A stretch of 64,000 nt of DNA, from positions 141,586 through 205,585 of the forward strand of contig PNAM01000017.1 of the NCBI GenBank assembly GCA_003170275.1, in the 5' to 3' direction. Both the position numbers and the translations under genes were made by a program. This DNA comes from Myxococcales bacterium (GTDB taxonomy: Bacteria > Myxococcota_A > Polyangia > Palsa-1104). The notes under the pieces were generated by a model. It worked only from the letters and a program-made list of their open reading frames with translations, was not told the origin of the DNA and did no database searches. This document shows positions 33,463 to 41,917 of this stretch, one piece after another (the first letter of the stretch is position 1; the number at the start of each line of letters is the position of its first letter).

Positions 33463-35036
33463 GTGCCGTCGTCCTCGGCCGGCGGCGGCGACGGCAGGTG
33501 CGGCAGCGGACGATCCGATGGCGCCGGCGACGGCTTGGCGGCCGGCTTGTGCGGCTTCGGCGCCGGCTTGTGCGCGACGGGCCTCGGCTTGGCGACCGGC
33601 TTCGGCGCCACCACCGCCGGCTTGGGCGGCTCCGGCGCGGGCAGCTCGGTCACCGTCGGTGAGGGCTTGTGCGGCTCGACAGGCTTGGGCACCTCGACCA
33701 CCGTCGGCGCCGGCACGACCGCCGGCTCCTTCGGCTCCTTCGGCGACCCTGGCGCAGCCGCGGGCGACGTCACCACCGGTGGCGCTGCGGCCGCAGGCTC
33801 GCCCGGCATGTGGCCACGCAGGTACCAGAAGCCGACCGCCACCGCGACGATCAGGAAGAACACCACGTACTTCATTCCCCCGCCGCCGCCGCCCAGGTTG
33901 CGGCGCACGTCGTCGTACGCCTGCATGTGTGACGTCGACAGATCGCCGCGCATCACCGGATCCGGCGCGCCCGAGCTGGGACCCTCGCCGCCGGGACGCC
34001 CGCCCCCGGACATATGCATCGGCACTGTCGGATCGGTCGCGCCGCCGGACAGCGGCAGGTCCGCCTCGCAGGTCAGGTCGCGCCGCCCGGGGAACAGCTC
34101 GTCGAGGTACGCGCCGACGTCGTGCGAGGTGCAGCGAATGCCGCTGGTCATCAGGAACTCGTCGATGGCCATCTGCAGATCGCGCCCGGTGGCGTAGCGA
34201 TCTTCCTTCCGCTTGGCCAGCGCCTTCTTGACCACCGCGTCGAGCGGCGGCGGATAGTGCCCGACGACCAGCTCGGGCGGCTGCGGCTCATCGTGCAGGA
34301 TCTTGAGCGAGAGCTCCGCCGGGTTGGTGCCGATGAACGGCTTCTGTCCGACGGTGAGCTCGTACAACATGGTGCCCACCGAGAACAGATCCGAGCGTGC
34401 ATCGATCGCCTCGCCCTGCACCTGCTCGGGGCTCATGTACGGGATCTTGCCCTTGATGACGCCCACCTCGGTGCGGCCGCCCCGGGCCACCGCCTTGGCG
34501 ATCCCGAAGTCGCAGATCTTGGCCACGCCGTCGAACGATACGATCACGTTCGACGGGGTCACGTCGCGATGCACGATCCCAAGCGGATGGCCGCGCCCGT
34601 CGGTGGCGCGGTGCGCGGCGTCGAGGCCCTCGGCCACGCTCGAGCACAGGCGCAGCGCCACCGCCAGCGGGACGCGCCCGTTGCGCGCATGCTCCGCCTC
34701 GAGGATCTGCTGCACGTCGACGCCGTGCACGTGCTCCATGGCGATGAAGTGGTCCTGCGGCCCCACCTCGCCGAGCTCGAAGATCTGCACGATGTTGGGA
34801 TGACTAAGGCGCGCCGCGATGCGCGCTTCGTCGAGGAACATCTGCACGAACTGCTGGTCGGCGGCGAGCGACGGCAGGATGCGCTTGATCACGCACTCCT
34901 TCTCGAAGCCGGCCGGCCCGCTCTGCTTGGCCAGGTACACCTCGGCCATGCCGCCCACGGCGAGCTGCTTCAGGAGCAGGTATCGCCCGAACGGACGCGG
35001 AAACCGCAAGGCGTCTTGCATCGTCAATTGAGACAT
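33459..35036 (-). CDS. Ser/Thr protein kinase with C-terminal proline-rich domain
   Basis: A 525-residue kinase. The catalytic domain (about residues 15-290) has the VIK lysine (ECVIKRI), HRDVTPSN catalytic loop, DFG and YMSPEQ, so it looks active. HRDVTPSN rather than HRDxKxxN is frequent in myxobacterial kinases. A transmembrane helix lies near residue 400, then a Pro/Lys/Ala-rich extracytoplasmic tail with no recognisable domain. ATG at 35036 is preferred over a TTG at 35051. The stop overlaps the mug start. Confidence 0.9.
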   Translation of the reverse strand: MSQLTMQDALRFPRPFGRYLLLKQLAVGGMAEVYLAKQSGPAGFEKECVIKRILPSLAADQQFVQMFLDEARIAARLSHPNIVQIFELGEVGPQDHFIAMEHVHGVDVQQILEAEHARNGRVPLAVALRLCSSVAEGLDAAHRATDGRGHPLGIVHRDVTPSNVIVSFDGVAKICDFGIAKAVARGGRTEVGVIKGKIPYMSPEQVQGEAIDARSDLFSVGTMLYELTVGQKPFIGTNPAELSLKILHDEPQPPELVVGHYPPPLDAVVKKALAKRKEDRYATGRDLQMAIDEFLMTSGIRCTSHDVGAYLDELFPGRRDLTCEADLPLSGGATDPTVPMHMSGGGRPGGEGPSSGAPDPVMRGDLSTSHMQAYDDVRRNLGGGGGGMKYVVFFLIVAVAVGFWYLRGHMPGEPAAAAPPVVTSPAAAPGSPKEPKEPAVVPAPTVVEVPKPVEPHKPSPTVTELPAPEPPKPAVVAPKPVAKPRPVAHKPAPKPHKPAAKPSPAPSDRPLPHLPSPPPAEDDGT

Positions 35037-35051
35037 CACTCGACCTTGCAA

Positions 35052-35080
35052 AGTCTAATCCCCGAACGGTACCGTCTCAA
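35052..35080 (-). promoter_or_regulatory. Promoter of the Ser/Thr kinase gene
   Basis: On the minus strand: TTGAGA (35080-35075), a 17-base spacer and TAGACT (35057-35052). The spacer contains the palindrome at 35066-35075. The other side of the 71-base gap serves the acyl-CoA dehydrogenase gene, where TATTTT (35095-35100) ends 7 bases before the ATG. Confidence 0.45.
35066..35075. promoter_or_regulatory. 10-bp perfect palindrome ACGGTACCGT
   Basis: A perfect inverted repeat inside the kinase promoter spacer, between two divergent genes. It could allow one regulator to control both. It is short, so chance is possible. Confidence 0.25.
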
Positions 35081-35107
35081 CTTCCATTCCGAGATATTTT
35101 GGTGCCC

Positions 35108-36262
35108 ATGGATTTGACCCTCACAGCCGTGCAGCGGGACCTGATCGAAGCGGTGCGCAAGTTCGTCGACCGCGAGGTACGACCTGCGGCGCGAGCGCTC
35201 GAGCACGCCGACGCGTATCCGACGCAGCTGGTGTCGCGCATGCGCGAGCTGGGGCTGTTCGGCATGGGCGTTCCCGTCGAGCACGGCGGGCTCGGGCTCG
35301 ATTACGTCACCTACGCGCACGTGTTCGAGGAGCTCTCGCGCGGCTGGATGAGCCTGGCCGGCGTGCTCGGCACGCACGGGATCGTCTGCTACCTGGTGCG
35401 CACTTTCGGCACGGCCGGGCAGCAAGCCGCGCTCCTGCCGCGCCTGGCGTCGGCCGAGCTGCGCGGCGGTCTGGCGCTCACCGAGCCAGAAGGCGGCAGC
35501 GACGTGGCCAACCTGCGCACCAGCGCCCGCCTCGACGGCGCCGACTGGGTGCTGAGCGGCTCGAAGCAGTTCATCACCAACACCCACGAAGGCAACCTGT
35601 TCGCCACCGTCGCGCGCACCGGTGGCGCGGGCGCGAGCGGGCTGTCGACGTTTCTCGTCGAGAAGACGGCCGATCGGGCGACCACGCTGCACGAGGGCGC
35701 GCCGCTGAAGAAGCTCGGCTACAAGGGCGTCAAGACCAGCGCGCTCACCTTCGACGCCTGCCGCGTCCCGGCGGCGAGCCTGCTCGGCGGTGAGCCGGGC
35801 AAGGGCTTTCAGCAGGTGATGAGCGGGCTCGAGGTCGGACGGATCAACGTGGCGGCGCGCGCGGTCGGCGTGGCGCGCGCCGCGCTCGAGGACTCGCTGG
35901 CCTACGCCGAGGAGCGGGTGACCTTCGGCAAGCCGATCATCGAGCACCAGGCTGTAGCGCACAAGCTGGCCGACATGGCCACCGACATCGAAGCCGCGCG
36001 CTGGTTGTACGTGGCCGCCGCGGCGAAGAAGGACGCCGGCGAGCGCTGCGATTTGGAGGCCTCGATGGCCAAGCTGTTCGCCTCGACCATGTGCACGCGC
36101 GCCACGCTCGAGGGCATCCAGATCCACGGCGGCTACGGCTACACCGACGAGTACGACGTGGAGCGCTACTACCGCGACGCGCCGCTGTTCACCGTCGGTG
36201 AGGGCTCGAACGAGATCTTGCGCACGGTGATCGCCAAGGGGCTACGCCGGAGGGCGAAATGA
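35108..36262 (+). CDS. Acyl-CoA dehydrogenase
   Basis: A 384-residue flavoenzyme of the standard short form: LALTEPEGGSD, SKQFITNT and the catalytic region VGEGSNEILR, with Glu in the base position. A short- or branched-chain acyl-CoA substrate is plausible. The stop overlaps the ATG of tmk by 4 bases, so the two are coupled although the functions are unrelated. ATG at 35108 is preferred over a TTG at 35099. Confidence 0.92.
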   Translation: MDLTLTAVQRDLIEAVRKFVDREVRPAARALEHADAYPTQLVSRMRELGLFGMGVPVEHGGLGLDYVTYAHVFEELSRGWMSLAGVLGTHGIVCYLVRTFGTAGQQAALLPRLASAELRGGLALTEPEGGSDVANLRTSARLDGADWVLSGSKQFITNTHEGNLFATVARTGGAGASGLSTFLVEKTADRATTLHEGAPLKKLGYKGVKTSALTFDACRVPAASLLGGEPGKGFQQVMSGLEVGRINVAARAVGVARAALEDSLAYAEERVTFGKPIIEHQAVAHKLADMATDIEAARWLYVAAAAKKDAGERCDLEASMAKLFASTMCTRATLEGIQIHGGYGYTDEYDVERYYRDAPLFTVGEGSNEILRTVIAKGLRRRAK

Positions 36263-36873
36263 CGGGAAAGCTGATCGTTCTCGAGGGGATCGACGGCTCG
36301 GGCACCACCACGCAGGCGGCGCGGCTGGGCGCGCATTTCTCCGCGTACGTCACGCGCGAGCCTTCGCACGGGCCGATCGGGATGCTGATCCGGCAGCTGC
36401 TCGCGATCGAGGTTCAGCACGTCGATCAAACCGCGATGGCGCTGCTGTTCGCCGCCGACCGCATGGATCACTTGCGACGCGAGATCGAGCCGAAGCTGGC
36501 GGCGGGCATTAATGTGATCAGCGATCGCTACGTAATCTCGTCGTGCGTGTACCAGGCGCGCTTCATCGCGCCCGAGTTCGTGTGGCACGTCAATGCCTCG
36601 GCGCGCGCGGCCGATCTCACGCTGCTGCTCGCGGTGCCACCCGAGGTCGCGGCGACGCGGCGGGCGACCCGCGGCGGACCGACGGAGATGTACGACGACC
36701 TGCAGCTTCAAACCGCCTTCGCAAATCAGTACGCGAGCCTCGAAGCGGACATCGTTCAGCGCGAGCACGTGGTCTCCATCGACGGCACGCGCTCGCAGGA
36801 CCAGGTGTTCGCTTCGCTCGTCGAGGCGGTCAAAACTTGCATCGATCCGACGCGCGGATCATCCTCAACCTGA
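36259..36873 (+). CDS. tmk: Thymidylate kinase
   Basis: A 204-residue dTMP kinase that makes dTDP for DNA synthesis. The P loop reads EGIDGSGTTTQ (GxxxxGTT, a variant of GxxxxGKT seen in some Tmk proteins), followed by the TREPS motif and SDRYVISS. The LID region with RATRGGP is short. ATGA overlap with the dehydrogenase gene and a 1-base overlap with the lipoprotein gene place it mid-operon. Confidence 0.88.
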   Translation: MTGKLIVLEGIDGSGTTTQAARLGAHFSAYVTREPSHGPIGMLIRQLLAIEVQHVDQTAMALLFAADRMDHLRREIEPKLAAGINVISDRYVISSCVYQARFIAPEFVWHVNASARAADLTLLLAVPPEVAATRRATRGGPTEMYDDLQLQTAFANQYASLEADIVQREHVVSIDGTRSQDQVFASLVEAVKTCIDPTRGSSST

Positions 36874-37370
36874 TGCGTACCATCATTGCGAGCCTGCTCC
36901 TGGCCGGTTGCGCGACCATCTCCGACCGGCCCGACCCGAACAAGCCGCTGCTCGACGAGCACGAAGCGAAGGCCGAGAGCGCACCGACGGCGATCACGCC
37001 CGTCGCTCCGGCGAAATCGACCGGGCTCGCCTCGGCGAAGCTGCCCGCCGGCACGATCGCGCGCAGCGACCTCGAGCTGTTCCTCAACGGCTCGCCCGGC
37101 TCGTTCCTGCAGCACGTCGACTCCGAGCCGAAGTTCCACGGCGGGCGCTTTCACGGCTGGAGGGTCACCGCCTTCTTCCCCGGCGACACGCGCTTCTCCG
37201 CGGTCGACGTGCGCGCCGGCGACGTGGTCCTGCGCGTCAACGGCAACTCGATCGAGCGGCCCGAGCAGCTGATGCAGGTGTGGCAGGACCTGCGCACCTC
37301 CAAGGAGCTGGTGGTCGACCTCGAGCGCGAAGGCGCCCCGCGCACGCTGCGCTGGAGCATCGCGCCGTAA
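36873..37370 (+). CDS. PDZ-like lipoprotein
   Basis: A 165-residue protein whose N terminus MRTIIASLLLAGC ends in a textbook lipobox (LAGC, Cys13). After a disordered Pro/Ala linker there is a PDZ-like domain similar to the C-terminal region of GspC (SFLQHVDSEPKFHGGRFHG, AVDVRAGDVVLRVNGNSIE). It may act as an envelope scaffold or secretion partner. The ATG overlaps the tmk stop by 1 base. Confidence 0.75.
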   Translation: MRTIIASLLLAGCATISDRPDPNKPLLDEHEAKAESAPTAITPVAPAKSTGLASAKLPAGTIARSDLELFLNGSPGSFLQHVDSEPKFHGGRFHGWRVTAFFPGDTRFSAVDVRAGDVVLRVNGNSIERPEQLMQVWQDLRTSKELVVDLEREGAPRTLRWSIAP

Positions 37371-37387
37371 TCAGCTAAAATCGGGGG

Positions 37388-37729
37388 ATGATCCCCTATG
37401 AAGACCTGTGCGCCGCGCTCGACGCGTTCGCCGGTCGCACCCACGTCCCCCCTCCCGCGCGACACTCCGACGAGGACACGATGCACGGCCGGTCGGCGCA
37501 CGCGCCGTCGCACTACGATCCGCCCACCTCGGACGTCGAGCTGCCCGAGGCGCCCATCGAGGGAATTCACTCGCGCGGCCACGGCGAGGACGGCGAAGAG
37601 GCCACGCACGTCGGCGATCTGCACGGCAACGCCTACGAGGCGCCGGCGCCGCTGGAGCCGGTGTTCGACGACAAGTCCAACGAGCTCGACATCGGAGACG
37701 TGCTCTCCGATGAAGACGCTTCCAAATAG
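37388..37729 (+). CDS. Small acidic hypothetical protein
   Basis: A 113-residue, His/Glu/Asp-rich, probably disordered protein (HARS-type low complexity with GHGEDGEEATHVGD). I do not recognise it. It has an ATG start 17 bases after the lipoprotein stop, and codon use like its neighbours, which is the main support for a real gene. Confidence 0.5.
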   Translation: MIPYEDLCAALDAFAGRTHVPPPARHSDEDTMHGRSAHAPSHYDPPTSDVELPEAPIEGIHSRGHGEDGEEATHVGDLHGNAYEAPAPLEPVFDDKSNELDIGDVLSDEDASK

Positions 37730-37755
37730 CCGGCGTTCCCGCTACACAGCTCCCG

Positions 37756-38709
37756 ATGATCTCCGATAGCGCTGCGCGGCCACCCGGGCCGGCGGAAGTG
37801 GTCGTGCGGGTGGCGGGTGTGGCGCTCGGGTGCGAGCCTGCCGCCGAGATCGCCGGCGTGGTCGAGTCCGCCGGCGACGCGGCCGGCGAGTGGCTCGCGC
37901 GCCGCGTGGTGGTCCCGCGCGTGCTGCCGTGCGGCGAGTGCGATCGCTGCCGTCGCGGTCGCGCCGCCACCTGTCTGCAGCGCGCAGAGCGGCACGGGCT
38001 GGCGACCTACGAGACGGTCGCGGCGCGGCCGCTGTGCTCGGTCGAGCCGCCGCTGTGGCCGGCCGGGATCGAGCTGTGGCAGCTCGCCGCGCTGCCCGAC
38101 GCCGCGGCCACGCCGTATGGCGGGCTGGTGCGCGCGGGCCTCGCACCCGGCGAGCTGCTGGTGGTGTTGGGCGGCGGCGTGCGCGGCGCCTTCGCCGTCG
38201 CGATCGCACGGGCGCTCGGCGCGCACCCGGTGCTGGTCGACTCGCACGCGCCCTCCTGCGAACGCGCGCTCTCGCTCGGCGCCCGCTTCGTCGTCGATGC
38301 CGACCGCTCACCTGGTGACGCGCGCGCGGAGATCGAGCGCCAGGCCGCGGCGCTGGGCGTTGCCACCCACTGCTACAAGTTGATCGAAACCACTGCCACC
38401 CCGGCCGGCCGGCATCGCGCTGCGGCCATGCTGCCCGACGGCGGCACCGCGGTGCTCCTCGACGGCGGCGACGACCTCTTGCACCCGCTGCCGGCGATGC
38501 CGTGGGAGAGCCTCGCGCGCTCAGAGGCGCAGCTCATCGGCGCGTCCGCGTGCCACCCGGATCTGTTCCCCGAGCTGTGCGCGCTGGTCGTGCGCGGCGA
38601 GCTGCCGATCGCGCGCCTGGTCACTCGGGTGTCACCTGCCGACGCTGCCGAGGCGCTCGCCTTGCGCCGTCAGGGACGCCTGCTGGAGCTCCCGATCATC
38701 GTCCCGTAG
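37756..38709 (+). CDS. Zinc-type MDR dehydrogenase lacking the catalytic zinc ligands
   Basis: A 317-residue medium-chain dehydrogenase/reductase. The structural zinc site CGECDRCRRGRAATC is intact, and a Rossmann-type stretch LVVLGGGVRGAFAVAIARALG follows. The first catalytic segment is contracted: VALGCEPAAEIAGVV lacks the CxxCxxD loop, and the His of GHE is replaced by Ala. Some sequence features (CYKLIETTATPAGRH) recall 6-hydroxycyclohexene-carbonyl-CoA dehydrogenase (Had/BadH-type). Oxidoreductase activity by the usual mechanism is doubtful. Confidence 0.68.
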   Translation: MISDSAARPPGPAEVVVRVAGVALGCEPAAEIAGVVESAGDAAGEWLARRVVVPRVLPCGECDRCRRGRAATCLQRAERHGLATYETVAARPLCSVEPPLWPAGIELWQLAALPDAAATPYGGLVRAGLAPGELLVVLGGGVRGAFAVAIARALGAHPVLVDSHAPSCERALSLGARFVVDADRSPGDARAEIERQAAALGVATHCYKLIETTATPAGRHRAAAMLPDGGTAVLLDGGDDLLHPLPAMPWESLARSEAQLIGASACHPDLFPELCALVVRGELPIARLVTRVSPADAAEALALRRQGRLLELPIIVP

Positions 38710-38724
38710 GACCCCGTGAACGCG

Positions 38725-38753
38725 TTGACAGCCCTGGAGCGCGTGGGCATACT
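38725..38753 (+). promoter_or_regulatory. Promoter of the KOW protein gene
   Basis: Consensus -35 TTGACA (38725-38730), a 17-base spacer and CATACT (38748-38753). The expected start near 38760 leaves a leader of about 17 bases, including CGGAGGG upstream of the ATG at 38777. Confidence 0.5.
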
Positions 38754-38776
38754 CACCGCCCTCGGAGGGCCAGCTC

Positions 38777-39709
38777 ATGTTTGCCGGTTTCGCGCTCGCC
38801 GATTTCGAGGCGTACGCGTCCAAGAAGTGGAAGTCCAACGTCTTCAACCGCGAGCGCCTCGAGGTGAAGCAGAAGCTGGTCGCGCTCGGTCGCGAGCTGC
38901 AAGGCGCGCTCTCTGCGGCCGACGGATCGCCGCTCGCGGTCGACGCTTCCGTCGAGCATCCCGCGCTCTGGAACCACAAGCAGGTCGACGCGCAGCACCT
39001 GTTCTTTTCGCGCAACGAAGGCGCCCGCAAGGAGCTCGACGCGATCATCGACCGCCAGAAGTCGCTGGCCTCGATGATCGACGACCCCACCCCGCTGCGT
39101 AACCACGTCCTCCTCGCGGTCTCGATCAGCTACGAGTCGCTCGAGTTCTCGGTCAAGCTGCACCCCGACGCGAAGGTCGATCGACAGAACCTCGAGCGCA
39201 AGTGCGAGGATCACTTCGAGCGCGAGAAGCTGATGCACCTGCTCCACTCGCTCGACCCGTCGTTTCGCATCGGCATCACGCCGTCGCTGACGCCGGTGGG
39301 CGAGCTCGACGAGGCCAAGTTGGCGACCATCGTCGGCGCGGGCAGCGTGCCGCTGCAGCTGTTCTACATCGGCCGCGCGCTCGGCCGCGACGAGACGCTC
39401 GCCGCCGGCCCCGACGTGCTCGAGACTGCGCGCGCCTCACTCGCGTCGCTGCTGCAGATCTATCGCTTCATCGCCTGGTCGCGCGACAACGACTTCGTCT
39501 CCATGCGCGAAGCGCTGCAGAAGGAGAAGCAGGCCAAGCGGCAGAAGGGCCTCGCGAAGAACGACAACGTGCGGATCGTCCGCGGCATGTTCGCCGGCAA
39601 GAGCGGCGTGGTCATGGAGATCGACGCCAAGGGCGCCGGCACGTCGATCCGGGTGCTGGTCGGGAAGCTGGCGGTCAAGGTCGACGTCGAAGACGTCCTG
39701 AAGAGCTGA
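38777..39709 (+). CDS. KOW-motif protein, unknown function
   Basis: A 310-residue soluble protein. The first 240 residues are helical and unrecognised, with conserved-looking segments FAGFALADFEAYASKKWKSN and NHKQVDAQHLFFSR. Residues about 255-305 form a KOW motif (NDNVRIVRGMFAGKSGVVMEID), as in NusG and ribosomal L24, so it may bind RNA or RNA polymerase. It has its own consensus promoter. A KOW at the C terminus of an otherwise unknown protein is unusual. Its stop lies 3 bases from that of the convergent kinase gene. Confidence 0.68.
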   Translation: MFAGFALADFEAYASKKWKSNVFNRERLEVKQKLVALGRELQGALSAADGSPLAVDASVEHPALWNHKQVDAQHLFFSRNEGARKELDAIIDRQKSLASMIDDPTPLRNHVLLAVSISYESLEFSVKLHPDAKVDRQNLERKCEDHFEREKLMHLLHSLDPSFRIGITPSLTPVGELDEAKLATIVGAGSVPLQLFYIGRALGRDETLAAGPDVLETARASLASLLQIYRFIAWSRDNDFVSMREALQKEKQAKRQKGLAKNDNVRIVRGMFAGKSGVVMEIDAKGAGTSIRVLVGKLAVKVDVEDVLKS

Positions 39710-39712
39710 CCG

Positions 39713-41839
39713 CTATTTTCGCTTCGCCGCCTTGAGTGAGGCGAGGCGCGCCGCCAGGTTCTTGGCTTCGGTCTCGCCCTCTTTGTCCTTCTTCTTCTTC
39801 GCCGTCGCCAGCTTCTTGGCGATCGCCTTGCCGACGATCGACTCGGCCTTCTTGACCTCCTTCGCGTCCGCGCCCGCGGCCGCCGCCTTGGTCAGCAGGT
39901 CGACGGCGAGCGTTGCGTTGTCCTTCGCGGCGGCGGCCTTCGCGTCGGAGAGCAGCTGAGCTGGAGAGGCGGAAGGCGGTGGGGTCGGAGGCTTTGCGGC
40001 GGGAGGAGGCGTCGGCGGAGGCGTCGGCGTGACCGCCGCGGTCACAGACGGGGGCTTGGCGGCGGGCGGCGCCGCCGCGACGGCTTCGGGCTGGGACTGC
40101 GGCGCCTCCGCCTTCTTGGGCTCCTCGGCCTTCTTCGACCCGAGCACGAAGTAGAGCACCACCGCCAGGATCACCACGCCCACGATCGCGCCGGCAATGA
40201 TGAACCACTTCTTCGAGCTGTCGATCTCGGCGAGCATCTCCTGCTCGTCCATGCGCTCGCCCTTGACCACTTCTTTTGGCGCGCTCACCGCCGTCATCAT
40301 CTGCGTCGCGCCGGTCTTGAGCGACAGGCGGGCCTTGTCCTGAGCGTCGACGTCGACCTTGGACATGTCGACCTCGCCGTCGACCACCGCCTTGTGCTGG
40401 TCGGTGGTGCCGGCCTTGCCGAGCACGTCGCCGCCCGACGCGTTGGACGCGGCCGCCTGCGCCTTCTCCATCTCTTCCTGGATCTCACCGGCCTTGAACC
40501 ACGCCGTCTCGCGAAAGCCAGCCTTTGCGGGAGGCGCCGCAGCGACGGCAGCAGCCTTCTGCGCGGCGACGTTCGCCTGCGCCGCGGCCACCGCAGCCTG
40601 CACCTTGTCAGGCGCGTTGATCGGCTTCTTGTCGACGGTGGTCGGCTGGGCGACGGGCTGCGCCGCAGAGACCGGCGCGGCCCTGGGCGCCTCGGCCATC
40701 ATGGTGCGCATCTCGCCCACGTTCGACGCCGCCGGCTTCTGCGAGCTCACGCCCATCACCGTCGAGTCCGCCTGCTTGGCCGCGTTCTCCGGCGACGGGT
40801 TGACGCTCGGCGCGAACTGCATGACGGTGCGCGCGCCCGCGACGTCGTCCTTGGGCGCCGAGGTGTGGCCCGCCGGCTTGGCCTGGCTCGCCGCCGCTTC
40901 GATCTCGCTGAGCAGCTGGCGCAAGGTCAGGTGCCGCCGCCCGCCGCTCTTCTCGAGCGCCTTGAGGATGATGCGATCGATCTCGGCCGGCAGACCCGCG
41001 CGCTGCGAGGACGGCGGCTGCGGCGTCGCCGAGAGCTGTTGTGAGAGCAGGCTCTGCGCGTCGCCCTGGAACGGCGGCCGCCCGGTCAGCGCGTAATAGA
41101 AGATCGCGCCCAGGCTGTAGATGTTCGACCGCTGATCGACGGCCTTGCCCTCGACCTGCTCCGGCGACAGATAGGCCGGCGCGCCGAACACCTTGTCGTT
41201 CACCGCCTCGGCCAGCCCGAACTCGCCGACCTTGACCTTGTCGCCGCCCTGCACGAACACGTTGCGCGGCGCCACGTCGCGGTGGATGACGCCCACCTTC
41301 TGCGCCTCGGTGAGCGCCTCGCCGATCTGCAAGACGATCGCGGTCGCGCGCTCGACCGGCAGCGGCCCCTCGCGGGTCACCAGGTCCTCGAGGCTCGGCC
41401 CGCTCACCACCTCGGTGGCGACGTACACCGCGCCGTCCGAGCCCTTGCCTTGATCGATCACGCGCACGATGCGGTCGGAGGTCACCTTGGCCAGTTGCTT
41501 GAGCTCGCGCAGCGCGCGATCGGCCATGGTCGGGTTGGGAAGCACCTCCAATTTCACCATCTTGAGGCTGACGACCTGCCCGCCGTTGCTGGTATCGCGT
41601 GCCTCGTGGATCTGACCGGTCGGCGTGGTCGTGCCACCCCCACCGAGAATCAGGAACCGGCCTCCGATGGCGGTCGCGCCGCCATCCATCACCGTAGGCG
41701 CGTCAGGCGCCGAGCGGGACGGTGGGGACGCCACCGGAATCGTCGCCGCGACCGCAGGAGGTGGCAGCTTGGTGGCGTCCATCGGGCAGAAATTGGCGTC
41801 GTCTGGGAACTGATTGCCGCACGCGGGACACAGCCGCAT
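39713..41839 (-). CDS. Zinc-ribbon Ser/Thr kinase-like protein with altered DFG motif
   Basis: A 708-residue protein. The N terminus has a zinc ribbon CPACG and CPMD. The kinase domain (about residues 60-320) keeps the VAIK-type lysine (VSLKMVK) and HRDVAPRN loop, but the Asp of DFG is Glu (GEFGLA) and the glycine loop is irregular (GGGGTTTPTG). Activity may be weak or absent. A long Ala/Lys/Pro-rich linker follows, then a transmembrane helix near residue 545 and a Lys-rich tail of low complexity. The ATG at 41839 is chosen; a TTG at 41845 is possible. Confidence 0.82.
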   Translation of the reverse strand: MRLCPACGNQFPDDANFCPMDATKLPPPAVAATIPVASPPSRSAPDAPTVMDGGATAIGGRFLILGGGGTTTPTGQIHEARDTSNGGQVVSLKMVKLEVLPNPTMADRALRELKQLAKVTSDRIVRVIDQGKGSDGAVYVATEVVSGPSLEDLVTREGPLPVERATAIVLQIGEALTEAQKVGVIHRDVAPRNVFVQGGDKVKVGEFGLAEAVNDKVFGAPAYLSPEQVEGKAVDQRSNIYSLGAIFYYALTGRPPFQGDAQSLLSQQLSATPQPPSSQRAGLPAEIDRIILKALEKSGGRRHLTLRQLLSEIEAAASQAKPAGHTSAPKDDVAGARTVMQFAPSVNPSPENAAKQADSTVMGVSSQKPAASNVGEMRTMMAEAPRAAPVSAAQPVAQPTTVDKKPINAPDKVQAAVAAAQANVAAQKAAAVAAAPPAKAGFRETAWFKAGEIQEEMEKAQAAASNASGGDVLGKAGTTDQHKAVVDGEVDMSKVDVDAQDKARLSLKTGATQMMTAVSAPKEVVKGERMDEQEMLAEIDSSKKWFIIAGAIVGVVILAVVLYFVLGSKKAEEPKKAEAPQSQPEAVAAAPPAAKPPSVTAAVTPTPPPTPPPAAKPPTPPPSASPAQLLSDAKAAAAKDNATLAVDLLTKAAAAGADAKEVKKAESIVGKAIAKKLATAKKKKDKEGETEAKNLAARLASLKAAKRK

Positions 41840-41917
41840 CCACAACCCCTTGTCAGAACCTCGAGATTGTATCGCCCGAATGGGCGCCAGACAAAGTAAA
41901 AGTTGTAGGGAGAGAAA

